A stretch of DNA of 64,000 nucleotides from Catenuloplanes niger (GTDB taxonomy: Bacteria > Actinomycetota > Actinomycetes > Mycobacteriales > Micromonosporaceae): assembly GCF_031458255.1 (NCBI RefSeq), contig NZ_JAVDYC010000001.1, positions 7,015,001 through 7,079,000 on the forward strand. Reading direction: 5' to 3'. A program made the position numbers and the translations under genes. The stretch's first letter is position 1. Each line of letters begins with the position of its first letter. This document shows positions 9,501 to 18,800 of this stretch, in pieces. Under the pieces are notes generated by a model that was not told the DNA's origin, made no database searches, and saw nothing but the letters and a program-made list of their open reading frames with translations.

Positions 9501-12500
9501 GCGGACACGGAACTGCGCTGGGGCAGCCCGTACGGCCGGCCGTCCGCCGCGGTCCGCCGCCTCGAGGCGACGGCGGCCGCGCGGGGACGCCAGATGGTGG
9601 CGCTCGACGGTGCCGGCGAGGAGGCCGCCACCGAGCTGTCCTACCTGCTCCGTGACGAGCCGGGGCTGGCCGGCAGCGCGCTGTTCTGGGTGCCGCTGCT
9701 CGACCGGGCGCTCAACGACGTCCGTCAGGCGCACCGGCTCAACATGATCTATCCGGTGATCACCCGGTTACCGGGGACGCTGGGTGCCGCGAATCCGGTG
9801 GCGGCGCGGTACTGGCGGGTGGTGACGTTCGACAACCGGGTGATCGAGCTGGGCGAGGGTGACCTCACCCCGGATCGCCTCGGGGCCGCGCTCGACCGGC
9901 TGGACACGCTGGCCCGCGCGGTGCCGCAACCGGAGCGGGTGCCCACGCCGGCCCTGACCACCGCGGAGCTGACCACCCTGTTCCGGGACGTGGTCGCGTC
10001 CGGCCGTCGCCTGGCCCGGCACACCGGCGACCGTACCGTCGCGGAATGTCTCGCCCTGGTCAAGAGCCTGATGGGGCGGCTGCACCGCGCCGGGGTGCGG
10101 GTGCCGCGCACGCGGGAGGAGCCGCTGCCGGGCACGTGGCTCGGCGACCGGCAGGACTGGGAGCGGTTCGGCGGCTGGGAGTCGCTCGCCGGCGACCCGC
10201 GGTTCACCCCGGGCTCGACGGCCGTGGTGCTGACCGAGCGGGCCGGTGCGCCGCACGGGCACGTCTACGCCGCCTATCGCACCGCTGACCAGGGCGTACG
10301 GTGGGTGAACCTGACCGATCGCGGCGGGAAGCCCCGGGCCGGCCGGCCCGGGGAGACGCCGGCCGACTTCGACGCGGACACGTACACCCGGATGATCGTG
10401 ATCGGCCCGGACGGGGTGGTGGTCCCGGCACCGGAACGACCGGAGCCGGAGTCCCGGTCGCGCACCGCGTCGCTGCTGGACCCGCCGGTGAGCAAGGGAT
10501 ACCGCGGCTCCGGCGTCGAGGACGAAGAGACCGTGATGCTCTTCCTCGGCGAGGGGCAGGATCTGAGCACGCTGCGCGGCGCGCTGCTGGCGGTGGGCAC
10601 GTACGGCGGCTTCCGGGTCGAGACGGACACCAAGACGGTCTACCGGGGCGCGGACGGCCGCTACTACATCGACCGGGCGGACGCGATCGCGGCCGGCGGC
10701 GACGGCCGCGGGGTGACCACCGCGATCATCGAGCGGGTCAGCGGCATCATGCGCTCGCACCCGCACGAGTTCCAGCGGGACGACCCGGATTGGGTCTTCG
10801 ACGCGTTCGCGCGGATGGCGGAGCAGACCGCGAAGCTGCCCGGCCCGTACGGCGCCGGCCCGGTCATGTCGCTGCACGAGTTCCTCGCCCGGTCCGGCGT
10901 CGACGTCACGCTCACCCCGCTCGGCGCCGACGTCTCGGTCGGCCGCCCGCCGGTCGGGGAGGCGCCCGGATCCCACTACCACTTCACGCACGGCGTGGTG
11001 CTGTCCGGCATGCGCGACTTCCTCGAGCACGTCCGCGACCACACCTGGCGGGACCAGGACCACGGCTACCTGACCCGGGACCACCTGACCGACGGTCTGG
11101 CGTTCGGCGACCGGCTCGCCGCGGACTTCCTCGCCGCCACCGGCGGACCGGAGGCGGCGGCGACCGCGAAACTGGTCGCCGGGTACGCGGCGCTGTTCTA
11201 CGACAACTTCGCCGGGGTCGCCACCTGGCCGGTCAGCGAGCACGGCCTCAACAAGGTGCAGATCGCGGTGCTGTCCCGGGTGGACGCGTTCGCCGACCTG
11301 CTCGACCGGCTGCCGGCCGAGGCCGTCACCTTCCTCGGGGAGCGGTGGGGGACCATCTGGGAGCGCCTGGAGGCGAGCGTCCGGGCGCGTATCCCGGACT
11401 ACGACGAGCGCCTGCGCGCGACCGGGCGTGCCCCGGAGTGGACGGTGGGAAACTTCCACCTGGTGCCGACGCATCGGTCGTTCACGCTGCAGCAGTACGC
11501 GAAGAGCGCGTTCGTGGCCGGCGCCGAGCGGGTCACCCAGTCGCAGGCGATCGACTTCACCACCGAGGCGCCGCTGGACCTGGCCGACGGCGCGCTGCTG
11601 ATCGAGCACGTGCCGGTCGAGGTGCGCTCGTACGGCGCGCGCCGGCTGACCGCCGGCCAGGCCCGGTACTGGAACGAGCAGCTGACCCGGCAGGCGAACC
11701 GGGCGTACGAGGCGGAGCTGGCGCTTCCCGCGGCCGTGCGGGCCCGGCGCGGGACGGCCTGGCTGGCCGGGGCACCGGAGCCCGGCGTTCGCTGGCTCAG
11801 CGCGCAGCCGGGCACCCCGGACTGGGCCGGCGCGCTCGGCCGGACCGCGACGAGGATGCGCCACCCGCTGGTGGTGGTCGATGTCGCGGACGGCACCGAC
11901 ATGGCGGCCGCGCGCCTGTCCGCGCTGCTCGCCGCGGAGCCCGAGCTGGCCGGCACCGCGTTGTTCGTCGCGCCCTCCTACGACGGCGGGCTCAACGATC
12001 TCCGCCGGGCGTACGGGCTCAACATCGTGTACCCGATCGAGGTGGAGCAGCCGGACACCGGGGCGGTCGACGCCTACTGGCGCCTGGTGACGTTCGACAA
12101 CCGGGTGACCTACCTGGGCGCCGGCGCGTTCACCGCGCGGACCTTGATCATCGCGATGGACGGGGCGGACACGGCGGCCCACGCGGGTCTGGCGGTGTCC
12201 GGCGACGTCGAGGTGCGGCGGGTCGAGGTGGCCTACACGGCCCCGCCGGTGCCGCCGCCCCTCCTCGCGCCGCAGAACCCGGTCGCCGAGCTGCGCGCCC
12301 ACGTCGACGCGGCCACCGAGCGGGTCACCGAGGTGGTGAACCGCTTCCCGCACTCCGTCGCGGCCGAGCTGGTGCGCACCGCGCTGGAGCGGCTGAGGAG
12401 CGCGGAGCGGCAGCCGCCCACCGACGACGACGTGACGGATCTCCGGTTTCTGCTGGACCAGGCCGCGGCCGAGGTGCTCCGGCTCGATCCGGGCGCCGAA

Positions 12501-13649
12501 CCGGTGCTGCGGCCGCTGTGGTCCGGGCGGCACCGGGCGGCCCGCCCGCTGCCGCCACCGCGCAGCATCGGCCCGTGGACGGCCGGTGACCTCGGCGAGC
12601 TGACCGCCGGTGTGCGGCGGCCGGTGCTGACCGTGGACCTGAGCGGCCGGACGCCGGCCGCGCTGGACGAGCTGGAACGCGCGCTCCGGGCGCACGAGTG
12701 GTGGGGCGAGGTGCCGATCGTCGTCGCCACCGTCGGCAACGGGGTCACGAACGACGCGTTCGCCGCGCTCCGCGAGCGCTTCCGGCCGGTCGTCGTGCAG
12801 GCGGAGGCGATCGTCGGCATGGACTTCCGGATGGTGTGGCGGCTGTCCGGTCCGGACGGCACGCAGGTGATGCAGCGGCCGGGACTGACCGCGACGCTGT
12901 TCGAGGAGGCGGCACGGTTGCCCGCCGCACCGCGCGGCGCCGCGCTGCCGCCGGTGCTCGCCGGCCTGCTCACGGCCGGTGACGGCGCGGCGGAGTACCA
13001 CCGCGGAAACGCCGCGGAACTCAGCGACCCGGGGGTACGGGACGCGCTCGACCGGCTGATCGCCACCGCGCCGGACGGGGAGCGGCTGGCCGGTTTCCGG
13101 GTCGCGCTCGGCCTGGACGGCACTGCCACGCACCGGCTCGCCCCGGCCGTGCGCAGCCTGCTCGACGTCGAGCCGCCGTACACCGGCGGCCCCGTCCCGG
13201 CGTCGTTCGCCTACGACTTCCTGGCCCTGGCCGGCGCCGGCCGCCGGGAGCGCTTCGCCCTGGACGGCCTGCTGTTCCAGATCGCGCTGGCCGGGCGGAT
13301 GACCCCGGACGCGGTGCTGGACCTGGTGCGCGCCGGTGCGCGGACCGCGGTCGACCGGGCCGTGGCCGTCGTCTTCGAGGCGGTCACCGAGGTGATGGCG
13401 CTGACCGACGAGCAGGCGGCCAGGGACCCGGGCACCGACCCGGTCCTGCGGGCCGTCCTCGCCAAGGTCCGGAAGGTGTCCGACACCACCCGACCACCGG
13501 GCGCGCCGCCGCCGGACTGCCTGGACCCGGTGGACCGCGCCGCGTTCGTCGGCCGCCTGGACGGCCTGCGTGACCTGTTGCGCGGCACCGGGCGCCCGGC
13601 CCGCGCCGCATTGATCGAGACCCTGACCCACACCCTCTCCAACTGCTGA
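6561..13649 (+). CDS. Giant modular protein 2, tandem papain-like/amidoligase-like units
   Basis: 2,362 aa. The ATG at 6561 is chosen over an upstream in-frame start because it follows a GGTGAGGA ribosome site and gives MANAGD, matching the start of giant 4. Residues 1-310 are the shared N-terminal domain, followed by a six-residue repeat linker (about 318-347). Two large tandem units follow. Unit A has a papain-like triad Cys391/His470/Asp485, then amidoligase-like residues Glu597/Glu599, Glu634, His715-x-His717 and Glu929-Val-Arg931. Unit B has Cys1163/His1234/Asp1253, then Glu1354, Glu1391, His1472-x-His1474 and Glu1687-Val-Arg1689. Each unit ends in an alpha/beta segment (VDxAD..FVAPS type). 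The C-terminal family domain starts near 1884 and ends Ser-Asn-Cys. A TTA codon lies at 9768. The 675-aa gene starts 14 nt downstream, so the two are probably co-transcribed. No export signal is seen. Function is unknown. Confidence 0.9.
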   Translation: MANAGDFRLVCADGRFIAVPGGVFYHDGPMAEPVDPAALAGALRAPRVAGAVAVFVPERARTRIGATDRVRRALDDLPAPARDRLVLGTPPGEAADQAAWLGLTDELGLARHAAYRPGLTPSRRVVPLDAAGLENPDHPAAVRVLPRDQAAARETVRAALDGTPPSWERLELLAVRSAAIRRELGLPPGHRGRSGAGYALAAGIALFGVPGGADPATLRRDVRQIPADEVLRAWGGPVAAVDAGELVAALAAAPGSGALVRVPAPGAGRPGLVWLVSRPGGLVSIDLEADDDAPIRVLTPRDAVSMLGTAPVAARVTPHGEANPQGETEPRGAAGPRGETEPRGETGPRVGPAAGGAVAPPDPADFTAAGMRALTGRIVARLGSGSGDVYCAAAIGVARDELFGRFGVALTPPDGRSRDDLDLHDGLWAGWGAPRTWPRTTGWAEIGRIVGEEPGRVAFVLSGRPGAIGHAFLVVSTADGVLWVDPSATREADRVRTHAEMTVPGRDGLPKAAGAVDLRTRIFRRDGTAVTVPVAPPESAGPDATALAMTDRADRRYRGSGVEDEESVMLFLPPGIVPNDARSQVLAWGPGHTYRIEVETKGFFLGADGLLYASPVDARAAGGDGRATTVAIIERVSGILRSHPHEVNRPAPEPVFDAFGRMAAKTRTLPGSDGGGPVMPLTEFLSGLDLDLEFTDLGLRTAVGRPPVRDEPGSHYHYTHGVVLSGMREFLEHVRDNTWRNLDLGYLTQEHLTDGLRFGDQLAEWFLEDGPEASGTANLIAGYAALFYDSFAGAATWPIYAGLNKVEIAVLSRVDAFADILERMPMDVVEFFGENWDRIWAELQFSIGARIPDYTTRYRARNHDERFFFKDDFRHALTHGRLHTLEEYARSAFVLDAERVTQWDAIGYTTAAPLDLAGGALLREHVPVEVRSYVARRITARRAQQLNGELSRRAAAAYDAALAVGPAERAAGARAWLSPVADTELRWGSPYGRPSAAVRRLEATAAARGRQMVALDGAGEEAATELSYLLRDEPGLAGSALFWVPLLDRALNDVRQAHRLNMIYPVITRLPGTLGAANPVAARYWRVVTFDNRVIELGEGDLTPDRLGAALDRLDTLARAVPQPERVPTPALTTAELTTLFRDVVASGRRLARHTGDRTVAECLALVKSLMGRLHRAGVRVPRTREEPLPGTWLGDRQDWERFGGWESLAGDPRFTPGSTAVVLTERAGAPHGHVYAAYRTADQGVRWVNLTDRGGKPRAGRPGETPADFDADTYTRMIVIGPDGVVVPAPERPEPESRSRTASLLDPPVSKGYRGSGVEDEETVMLFLGEGQDLSTLRGALLAVGTYGGFRVETDTKTVYRGADGRYYIDRADAIAAGGDGRGVTTAIIERVSGIMRSHPHEFQRDDPDWVFDAFARMAEQTAKLPGPYGAGPVMSLHEFLARSGVDVTLTPLGADVSVGRPPVGEAPGSHYHFTHGVVLSGMRDFLEHVRDHTWRDQDHGYLTRDHLTDGLAFGDRLAADFLAATGGPEAAATAKLVAGYAALFYDNFAGVATWPVSEHGLNKVQIAVLSRVDAFADLLDRLPAEAVTFLGERWGTIWERLEASVRARIPDYDERLRATGRAPEWTVGNFHLVPTHRSFTLQQYAKSAFVAGAERVTQSQAIDFTTEAPLDLADGALLIEHVPVEVRSYGARRLTAGQARYWNEQLTRQANRAYEAELALPAAVRARRGTAWLAGAPEPGVRWLSAQPGTPDWAGALGRTATRMRHPLVVVDVADGTDMAAARLSALLAAEPELAGTALFVAPSYDGGLNDLRRAYGLNIVYPIEVEQPDTGAVDAYWRLVTFDNRVTYLGAGAFTARTLIIAMDGADTAAHAGLAVSGDVEVRRVEVAYTAPPVPPPLLAPQNPVAELRAHVDAATERVTEVVNRFPHSVAAELVRTALERLRSAERQPPTDDDVTDLRFLLDQAAAEVLRLDPGAEPVLRPLWSGRHRAARPLPPPRSIGPWTAGDLGELTAGVRRPVLTVDLSGRTPAALDELERALRAHEWWGEVPIVVATVGNGVTNDAFAALRERFRPVVVQAEAIVGMDFRMVWRLSGPDGTQVMQRPGLTATLFEEAARLPAAPRGAALPPVLAGLLTAGDGAAEYHRGNAAELSDPGVRDALDRLIATAPDGERLAGFRVALGLDGTATHRLAPAVRSLLDVEPPYTGGPVPASFAYDFLALAGAGRRERFALDGLLFQIALAGRMTPDAVLDLVRAGARTAVDRAVAVVFEAVTEVMALTDEQAARDPGTDPVLRAVLAKVRKVSDTTRPPGAPPPDCLDPVDRAAFVGRLDGLRDLLRGTGRPARAALIETLTHTLSNC
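7512..7601 (+). repeat. Five 18-bp tandem repeats inside giant gene 2
   Basis: Five degenerate units of the type CCGCGTGGCGAGACGGAA encode a six-residue repeat (Pro-Arg-Gly-Glu-Thr-Glu and variants). They form a charged linker between the N-terminal domain and the first papain-like domain, probably flexible and prone to unit-number change. Confidence 0.85.
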
Positions 13650-13663
13650 CCCGGGAGCCTGCC

Positions 13664-15691
13664 GTGACCCTTCCGCTGACCCAGCGCGTCATGGACGCGA
13701 TCTGCCTCGACCACATCATCCCGACCGATTCCGGCCTGCACCTGCGCCGGGACGGGATGGCCGCGCTGACCGACGACCCGCTGATGCTGGCCGCGTTCGA
13801 CGTGATCGCGCCGGACGGCTACACGTACATCACGCTCGGCAAGGGCATGACGGAGGCGTTCGACGACCTCGCGCCGGCCACCACCCGGGTCGGCGACGAC
13901 GGCGTGCGCACACCGGGCAACGCGGGCACGCACGGTCAGCGGGTCGCCCGGGGCCTGCTCTACCAGTTCCTGAACGGGCACCCGGACTACGCGCTGGACC
14001 GGATGGTGGAGCGGCCGCTCGGCGAGCACAACCTGACCGTCGCGGACGCGGCGGCGCGCGCGGACGCGGCCGGGCTGCCGGTGGACATCCTGGCGACCGT
14101 GGACCTCGGCGGCGTCGACCGGAACCGGCTGATCGGCTTCTCCCGGGACCTGCGGATCGTGCCGGTCGACCAGGCGCAGCTCCTGCGGGTGATGCCGGCC
14201 CGGCACTGGGCCCCCGATCCCTACGCGGGTCAGGGGAAGGAACTGCTCGACGGCGTGCTCTCCACGACGTACCCGTCGGCCCGGATCGTCTTCGACGGCC
14301 AGGGCGGCGTGCGCATCGGCCTGCCACCGGCGCTCGTCGCGCACGCCTACGGCGAGGTGCTGCGCCGCAGCGGCACGCCGCTGACCGTGGCGGACTTCCC
14401 GAAGACCGCCCAGCTGATCCAGGGGTACGGTGACCTGCTCGCGGCGATCGCCGGCAGTCCCATGGGCTCGCACACGCTGGTGCAGGTCGGCGACCAGGTC
14501 ACGCTGGCGATCAACGACGCGCGCGGGCTGTCCTTCGTGGACCCGGGCACCGCGCAGGCCACGGTCTTCGCCGCGGACCCGGCCGGGCCGATCCGGATCG
14601 CCCCGCTCGGCGGCGAGATGGACCTGGAGACCCGCCTGCTCGACCTGGCGGCGGACCGGCCCGGCGTGGACGGCCCGCGGCAGCCGGTGCGGCACTCCGG
14701 TGCCGCGGCCGCGTACCGCGACTTCGGCGGGTCGCGGACGCTGGACGTGATCGGCGGGGTGCCGTCCCGGTTCATGGACCGCGTCGCGGAGGCCGCGGCC
14801 CGGCTCGACCAGTCCGTCGTGGTGATCGGCTCGGAGCGGCTGTCCGACGCGCCGACCCCGGCCGAGCTGGCCGCGCTCGACTGGCAGCTGTTCCAGCACA
14901 CCAACAACCGCGGCGTGCCCGTGGTGATCACCCGTGGCACGGTCAGCGGCGAGCTGCGCCGGATCGTCGAGCACTACCGGGTGCCGCTGCTGCACCAGAC
15001 CGCCGGCACCGGCACCGGGTTCAGCCTGGACAACCTGTGGGCCGGCGTGGGCGGCGCGACCGCGGTGCCGCCGGCCAAGGAGATCACCGCGGATCTGCTG
15101 GCCGCGTACGCCGGCCGGCGCCGCGTGTCCACACTGCCCAAGGCCCCGGACGCGCTGTCGTCGTACCTGGCCACGCCGCTGGAGAACGCGGACGCCGTCC
15201 GGACGGCGCTGGCCGAGCACGGGACCGCGCTGCGCGAACTGCGGCCCCGGATCGCGGAGTTCGGCGCGTCCGGTGTGTTCGCCGCGCACGCCGCGTTCCT
15301 GGACGTGCTCGACCGCGACCCGGTGTTCGCCGACACGCTGCTCACCTACCGCGCCGGTGGCGACGACAAGGCCGACGGCCTGTTCGCCGCGGTCCCGGCC
15401 GTGGCCGCCCAGGAGCCGGCCGCGCGCGACGCCGCGTTCGCCGAGATCGACGCGATCACGCTCGGCACGCTCGACGACGGCGCCAGCCGCGCCATCCTCA
15501 AGGCGTTGCACCTGCACCTGCAGGGCGCGGACACCGAGACGGTCAAGGGCATGATCTACAGCCACAGCACGTACCTGCCCAGGGACGGCCGCACCCAGTG
15601 GATCCGCCGTCTCCAGGACCTGCAGAAGCAGATGCCCCAGCACGCCGAAGGCCTCAACCAGGTCGCGCTCTACGTGACCACGTGTCCCTGA
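13664..15691 (+). CDS. 675-aa partner protein of the giant family
   Basis: The GTG start lies 14 nt after the giant 2 stop, behind a GGGAG site. A truncated copy follows giant 4 at the same spacing, so the gene pair is a unit. Visible parts: an N-terminal region (1-80) starting VTLPLTQRVMDAIC; a middle segment (about 255-330) resembling the end of the giants' N-terminal domain (GSxxLV..FVDPGT..IRI); an alpha/beta segment (about 385-460, VVVIGSE..VPVVITRG); and a C-terminal 65-residue tail with HLHLQGA, TYLPRDGR, RRLQDL, KQMPQ and terminal TTCP. That tail aligns closely with the 92-aa protein at 23672 and loosely with the giants' ends. No signal peptide, membrane helix or recognised catalytic motif is seen. 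A hairpin terminator follows. It could be a chaperone, immunity or carrier partner, but this is not shown by the sequence. Confidence 0.85.
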   Translation: MTLPLTQRVMDAICLDHIIPTDSGLHLRRDGMAALTDDPLMLAAFDVIAPDGYTYITLGKGMTEAFDDLAPATTRVGDDGVRTPGNAGTHGQRVARGLLYQFLNGHPDYALDRMVERPLGEHNLTVADAAARADAAGLPVDILATVDLGGVDRNRLIGFSRDLRIVPVDQAQLLRVMPARHWAPDPYAGQGKELLDGVLSTTYPSARIVFDGQGGVRIGLPPALVAHAYGEVLRRSGTPLTVADFPKTAQLIQGYGDLLAAIAGSPMGSHTLVQVGDQVTLAINDARGLSFVDPGTAQATVFAADPAGPIRIAPLGGEMDLETRLLDLAADRPGVDGPRQPVRHSGAAAAYRDFGGSRTLDVIGGVPSRFMDRVAEAAARLDQSVVVIGSERLSDAPTPAELAALDWQLFQHTNNRGVPVVITRGTVSGELRRIVEHYRVPLLHQTAGTGTGFSLDNLWAGVGGATAVPPAKEITADLLAAYAGRRRVSTLPKAPDALSSYLATPLENADAVRTALAEHGTALRELRPRIAEFGASGVFAAHAAFLDVLDRDPVFADTLLTYRAGGDDKADGLFAAVPAVAAQEPAARDAAFAEIDAITLGTLDDGASRAILKALHLHLQGADTETVKGMIYSHSTYLPRDGRTQWIRRLQDLQKQMPQHAEGLNQVALYVTTCP

Positions 15692-15701
15692 CCGGACGCC
15701 C

Positions 15702-15727
15702 GGCCCGCCTCCGCACCGAGGCGGGCC
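15702..15727 (+). terminator. Hairpin terminator after the 675-aa gene
   Basis: A perfect 10-bp stem GGCCCGCCTC / GAGGCGGGCC with a 6-nt loop starts 11 nt after the stop. It has no T-run, as is common in actinomycetes. It separates the giant 2 operon from the giant 3 promoter. Confidence 0.75.
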
Positions 15728-15768
15728 CGCGGGCCGGATACCTGAAAAAGGAGCCTAGGAGGGGCAAC

Positions 15769-15810
15769 TTCTGTTAATTGATGGTGAACCGTTGATCCGG
15801 TCGCCACGTC
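15769..15810 (+). promoter_or_regulatory. ECF-type promoter of giant gene 3
   Basis: GAACC at 15786-15790, 16 nt, CGTC at 15807-15810, ending 51 nt before the GTG start. The upstream element TTCTGTTAATTGATG (from 15769) recurs almost unchanged at 40463. Confidence 0.75.
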
Positions 15811-15861
15811 AGTTGGTCATCGGTGCCGCCATGTCCGGCGGGACGGGGTGAGGAGAGCGGC

Positions 15862-18800
15862 GTGGCGAATGCCGGGGCCTTCGGACTGATCTGCGCGGAC
15901 GGCCGTTTCATCGCGGTGCCGGGCGGCGTCTTCTACCACGACGGGTCGATGGCCGATCCGGTCGATCCGATAGCGCTGACCGGCGCGTTCCGGGCCGACC
16001 GCGCCTCCGGCTCCACCATGGTCTACGTCCAGGAGCGGACCCGGCTCAAGCCCGGCGCGATGGAACGACTGCGCCGCGCGCTCGCCGACCTGCCGGCGCC
16101 GATCCGTGACCGCCTCGTCCTCGGCACCCTCCCCGGCGAGAGACTCGACCAGGCGACCTGGCGGGAACTCACGGAGCAGCTCGACCTCGCCAAGCACGCG
16201 CCGTACCGGCCCGGCATGGAACGCTCCGGCCGCGTCGTACCGCTGGATGAATCGGGTCTGGAGAACCAGGACAACCCCTCGGCGGTACGTGTGCTGTCCC
16301 GCGCGCAGGCCGCCGCCCGGGAGACACTGCACGCCGCGTTGACCGGCGCGCCCCCGTCCTGGGACCGGCTCGTCGCGCTGGCCGGCCGCGCGTCCGCCAT
16401 CCGCGACGACCTGCTGGTGCCCTCGAGGCTGAGCGGCGACGAGCAACGCAGCCCGCTGAGCGCCACGTACGCGCTGGCGGCCGGCATCACGCTGTTCGGA
16501 CTCCCGGCCGGCCTCGACGAGGCGGCGCTGAAGCGTTCCGTGCGACCGGTCGGCGCCGACGAGGTGCTGCGCGCCTGGGGCGGATCCGCGATCCCCACCG
16601 ACCCGGCCGACATCGTCACCACCCTGCTCGCCACGCCCGGCTCCGGCGCCCTGATCCGGACCGACGCCACCGGCACGGACCCGGTCCTCGGCTGGCTGGT
16701 CTCCCGGCCGGAGGGCCTGGCCTGGATCAACCCGGGACTGGACGGTGGCGCCGCCATCCGGCTGATGCCGGCGCGGGACGCGGTGGCACTGCTGCGCGCC
16801 CTGCCCGGTGCGAAGCCCGCCGCGCTCCGGGTCGATCCGCGGAACCGTCCGGCCACGGACACCGCCCCGGCGCCCGGTTACGACTACTACGTCGGTGCGG
16901 CCGGGATGCCGCCGGTACCACCGCTGCAGGTGACGTCGCGGCTGCCGTCCTCCGTGGACGGTGTGCGGGCCGCGGTCGACGGCGCGCTGTCACGGTGGGC
17001 GGCGACCAGCGACCGGGTGCTGTCCGCCATCGACGTGGTGCGCGGATCGTCCGAGGTCTCGGCGCCGCGCCGGGCGACGGCGGAGGCGGTGCGCGAGGTG
17101 TTCGACCGGTTCGGGCCGGCGCTGGAGGAGCTGGCCGGCCGGCTCCCCGGTCTGTCGGATGACGCGGCGCGGACCCGGGCCGGGGCGGTCGTGGAGCGGT
17201 ACGAGCTGGTGAACCAGATGCTGGTGGCGCTGCTGGGAGATCTCCCGGCCACCGCGGTGCTGTCGCCGGTGTCGGAGATGGTACGGGCCGGCCGGGTGCT
17301 GGCGCCCGCGTCCGAGATGTTCCGGGCGCCCGGCGGCGGCGCGCTGCCGGACGGCCCGGTCACCGGGCTCCCCGCGGCCGACGAGCTCACCGTTCTCATG
17401 CAGGACGGCACCGGCCCCACATGGGCCGTGTCGACCGCGTCGGCGCTTCCGCCGTACACGGTGGGGGTGGCGCCGGACGGTTCCTACGTCGTGGCCAAGC
17501 CGCCGGGACCCGGGGACGACAAGCCGTACGGATTCTCCGGTTTCGAGGTGTTCGGCCCGGACGGGCTCCCGCGCGGGACGATCGAGGCGTCGATCGACGC
17601 GACGGAGCCCGGCCCGGCGACCGGCGGCTTCGTCGCCACGGACTTCCTGACCAACCTGTCCGACGTCGCGGATGCGCTGGACCTGACCACCTTCTACGCC
17701 ACCGGCGTGAGCGCCGGCGAGTTCTTCCTGTCGCTGCGGGTCGGCAACGAGAAGGTCTGGGACATCCGTGAGAACGCGTACGGGATGGAGGAGCTGTCCG
17801 GCCCGAACGCGAATCCGCGTGACTACCGGCAGGAACGGACGGTCAGCCACGAGAAGGCCCGTGAGCGGCTCGAGGAGCGCGGCTGGACGCTCCCCACGGA
17901 CGGGTTCGCCGCGAGCCGGGTGCTGCGACCGGCGTGGACCGGCGTCGATCCCGGCTGGGCGCCGGTGGTCGTCACGGCGGACGGCATCGAGTCGCTGTCC
18001 GTGGTCATGGAGACGCTGGACGGCGAGTCGGTCCGGCTGGTCTCCGGCCGCTACCTCGACGACGGTGGATTCGCCGTGGTCAACCCGGACACCGGTGCCG
18101 TCGTCGGGCGGTTGCACTCCTGGATCGGGCAGGACCGCGTCCCCCGGTGGTCCGGCGAGGCGCTCTCACCGTCGGTCGCCCGGGCGTTCGGCGCGGAGGA
18201 CCTGACGGCGGACGAATTCGTCCGGGCCGTCGTGCGCGGTGGCACGCGCGTGCGGGACGATCTGGCCATCCCCGGGTTCGGCCTGTACCGCCTGGAGCTG
18301 GACGAAGAGGTCTTCCTGGTCCGGGCGACGGTCGACGCGGACGGACGCGTCGTACGGGCGCGCCGGCCGCTGGCACTCGACGAGGCCGTGTACGGCGGCC
18401 CCGGGGCGCCCGCACCCGACCCGATCGCCGAGCTGCGCCGTGCCGGGTGGACGGTGTGGACCGGTCACCGCAATCGCGTCGACGCGCGCACCCGGACGCT
18501 GACGATCGACCCCTACAGCGGGTTCGCCTGGAACGCCGTGACCACGGCGCAGGCGCATCAGTCGCACGCGAACGAGCTGCGGGTCTTCCCGATGCAGGTG
18601 CAGGACCCGGACGACTGGGCGTCCGACGCGTCGACCGTCGGCCCGAGGTCGGTGGCCGGGGACGAGGAGCCGGAACCGTCGGGCTTCGATCAGGCGGAGG
18701 CGGCCCGCGACGTACTGCGCAACTGGGACGGAGGGCCGCACGACCGGGCACTCGCCGGGCTCGACGAGGCCATGGCCGACCCGGGAGCGCGGCCGGAGGA

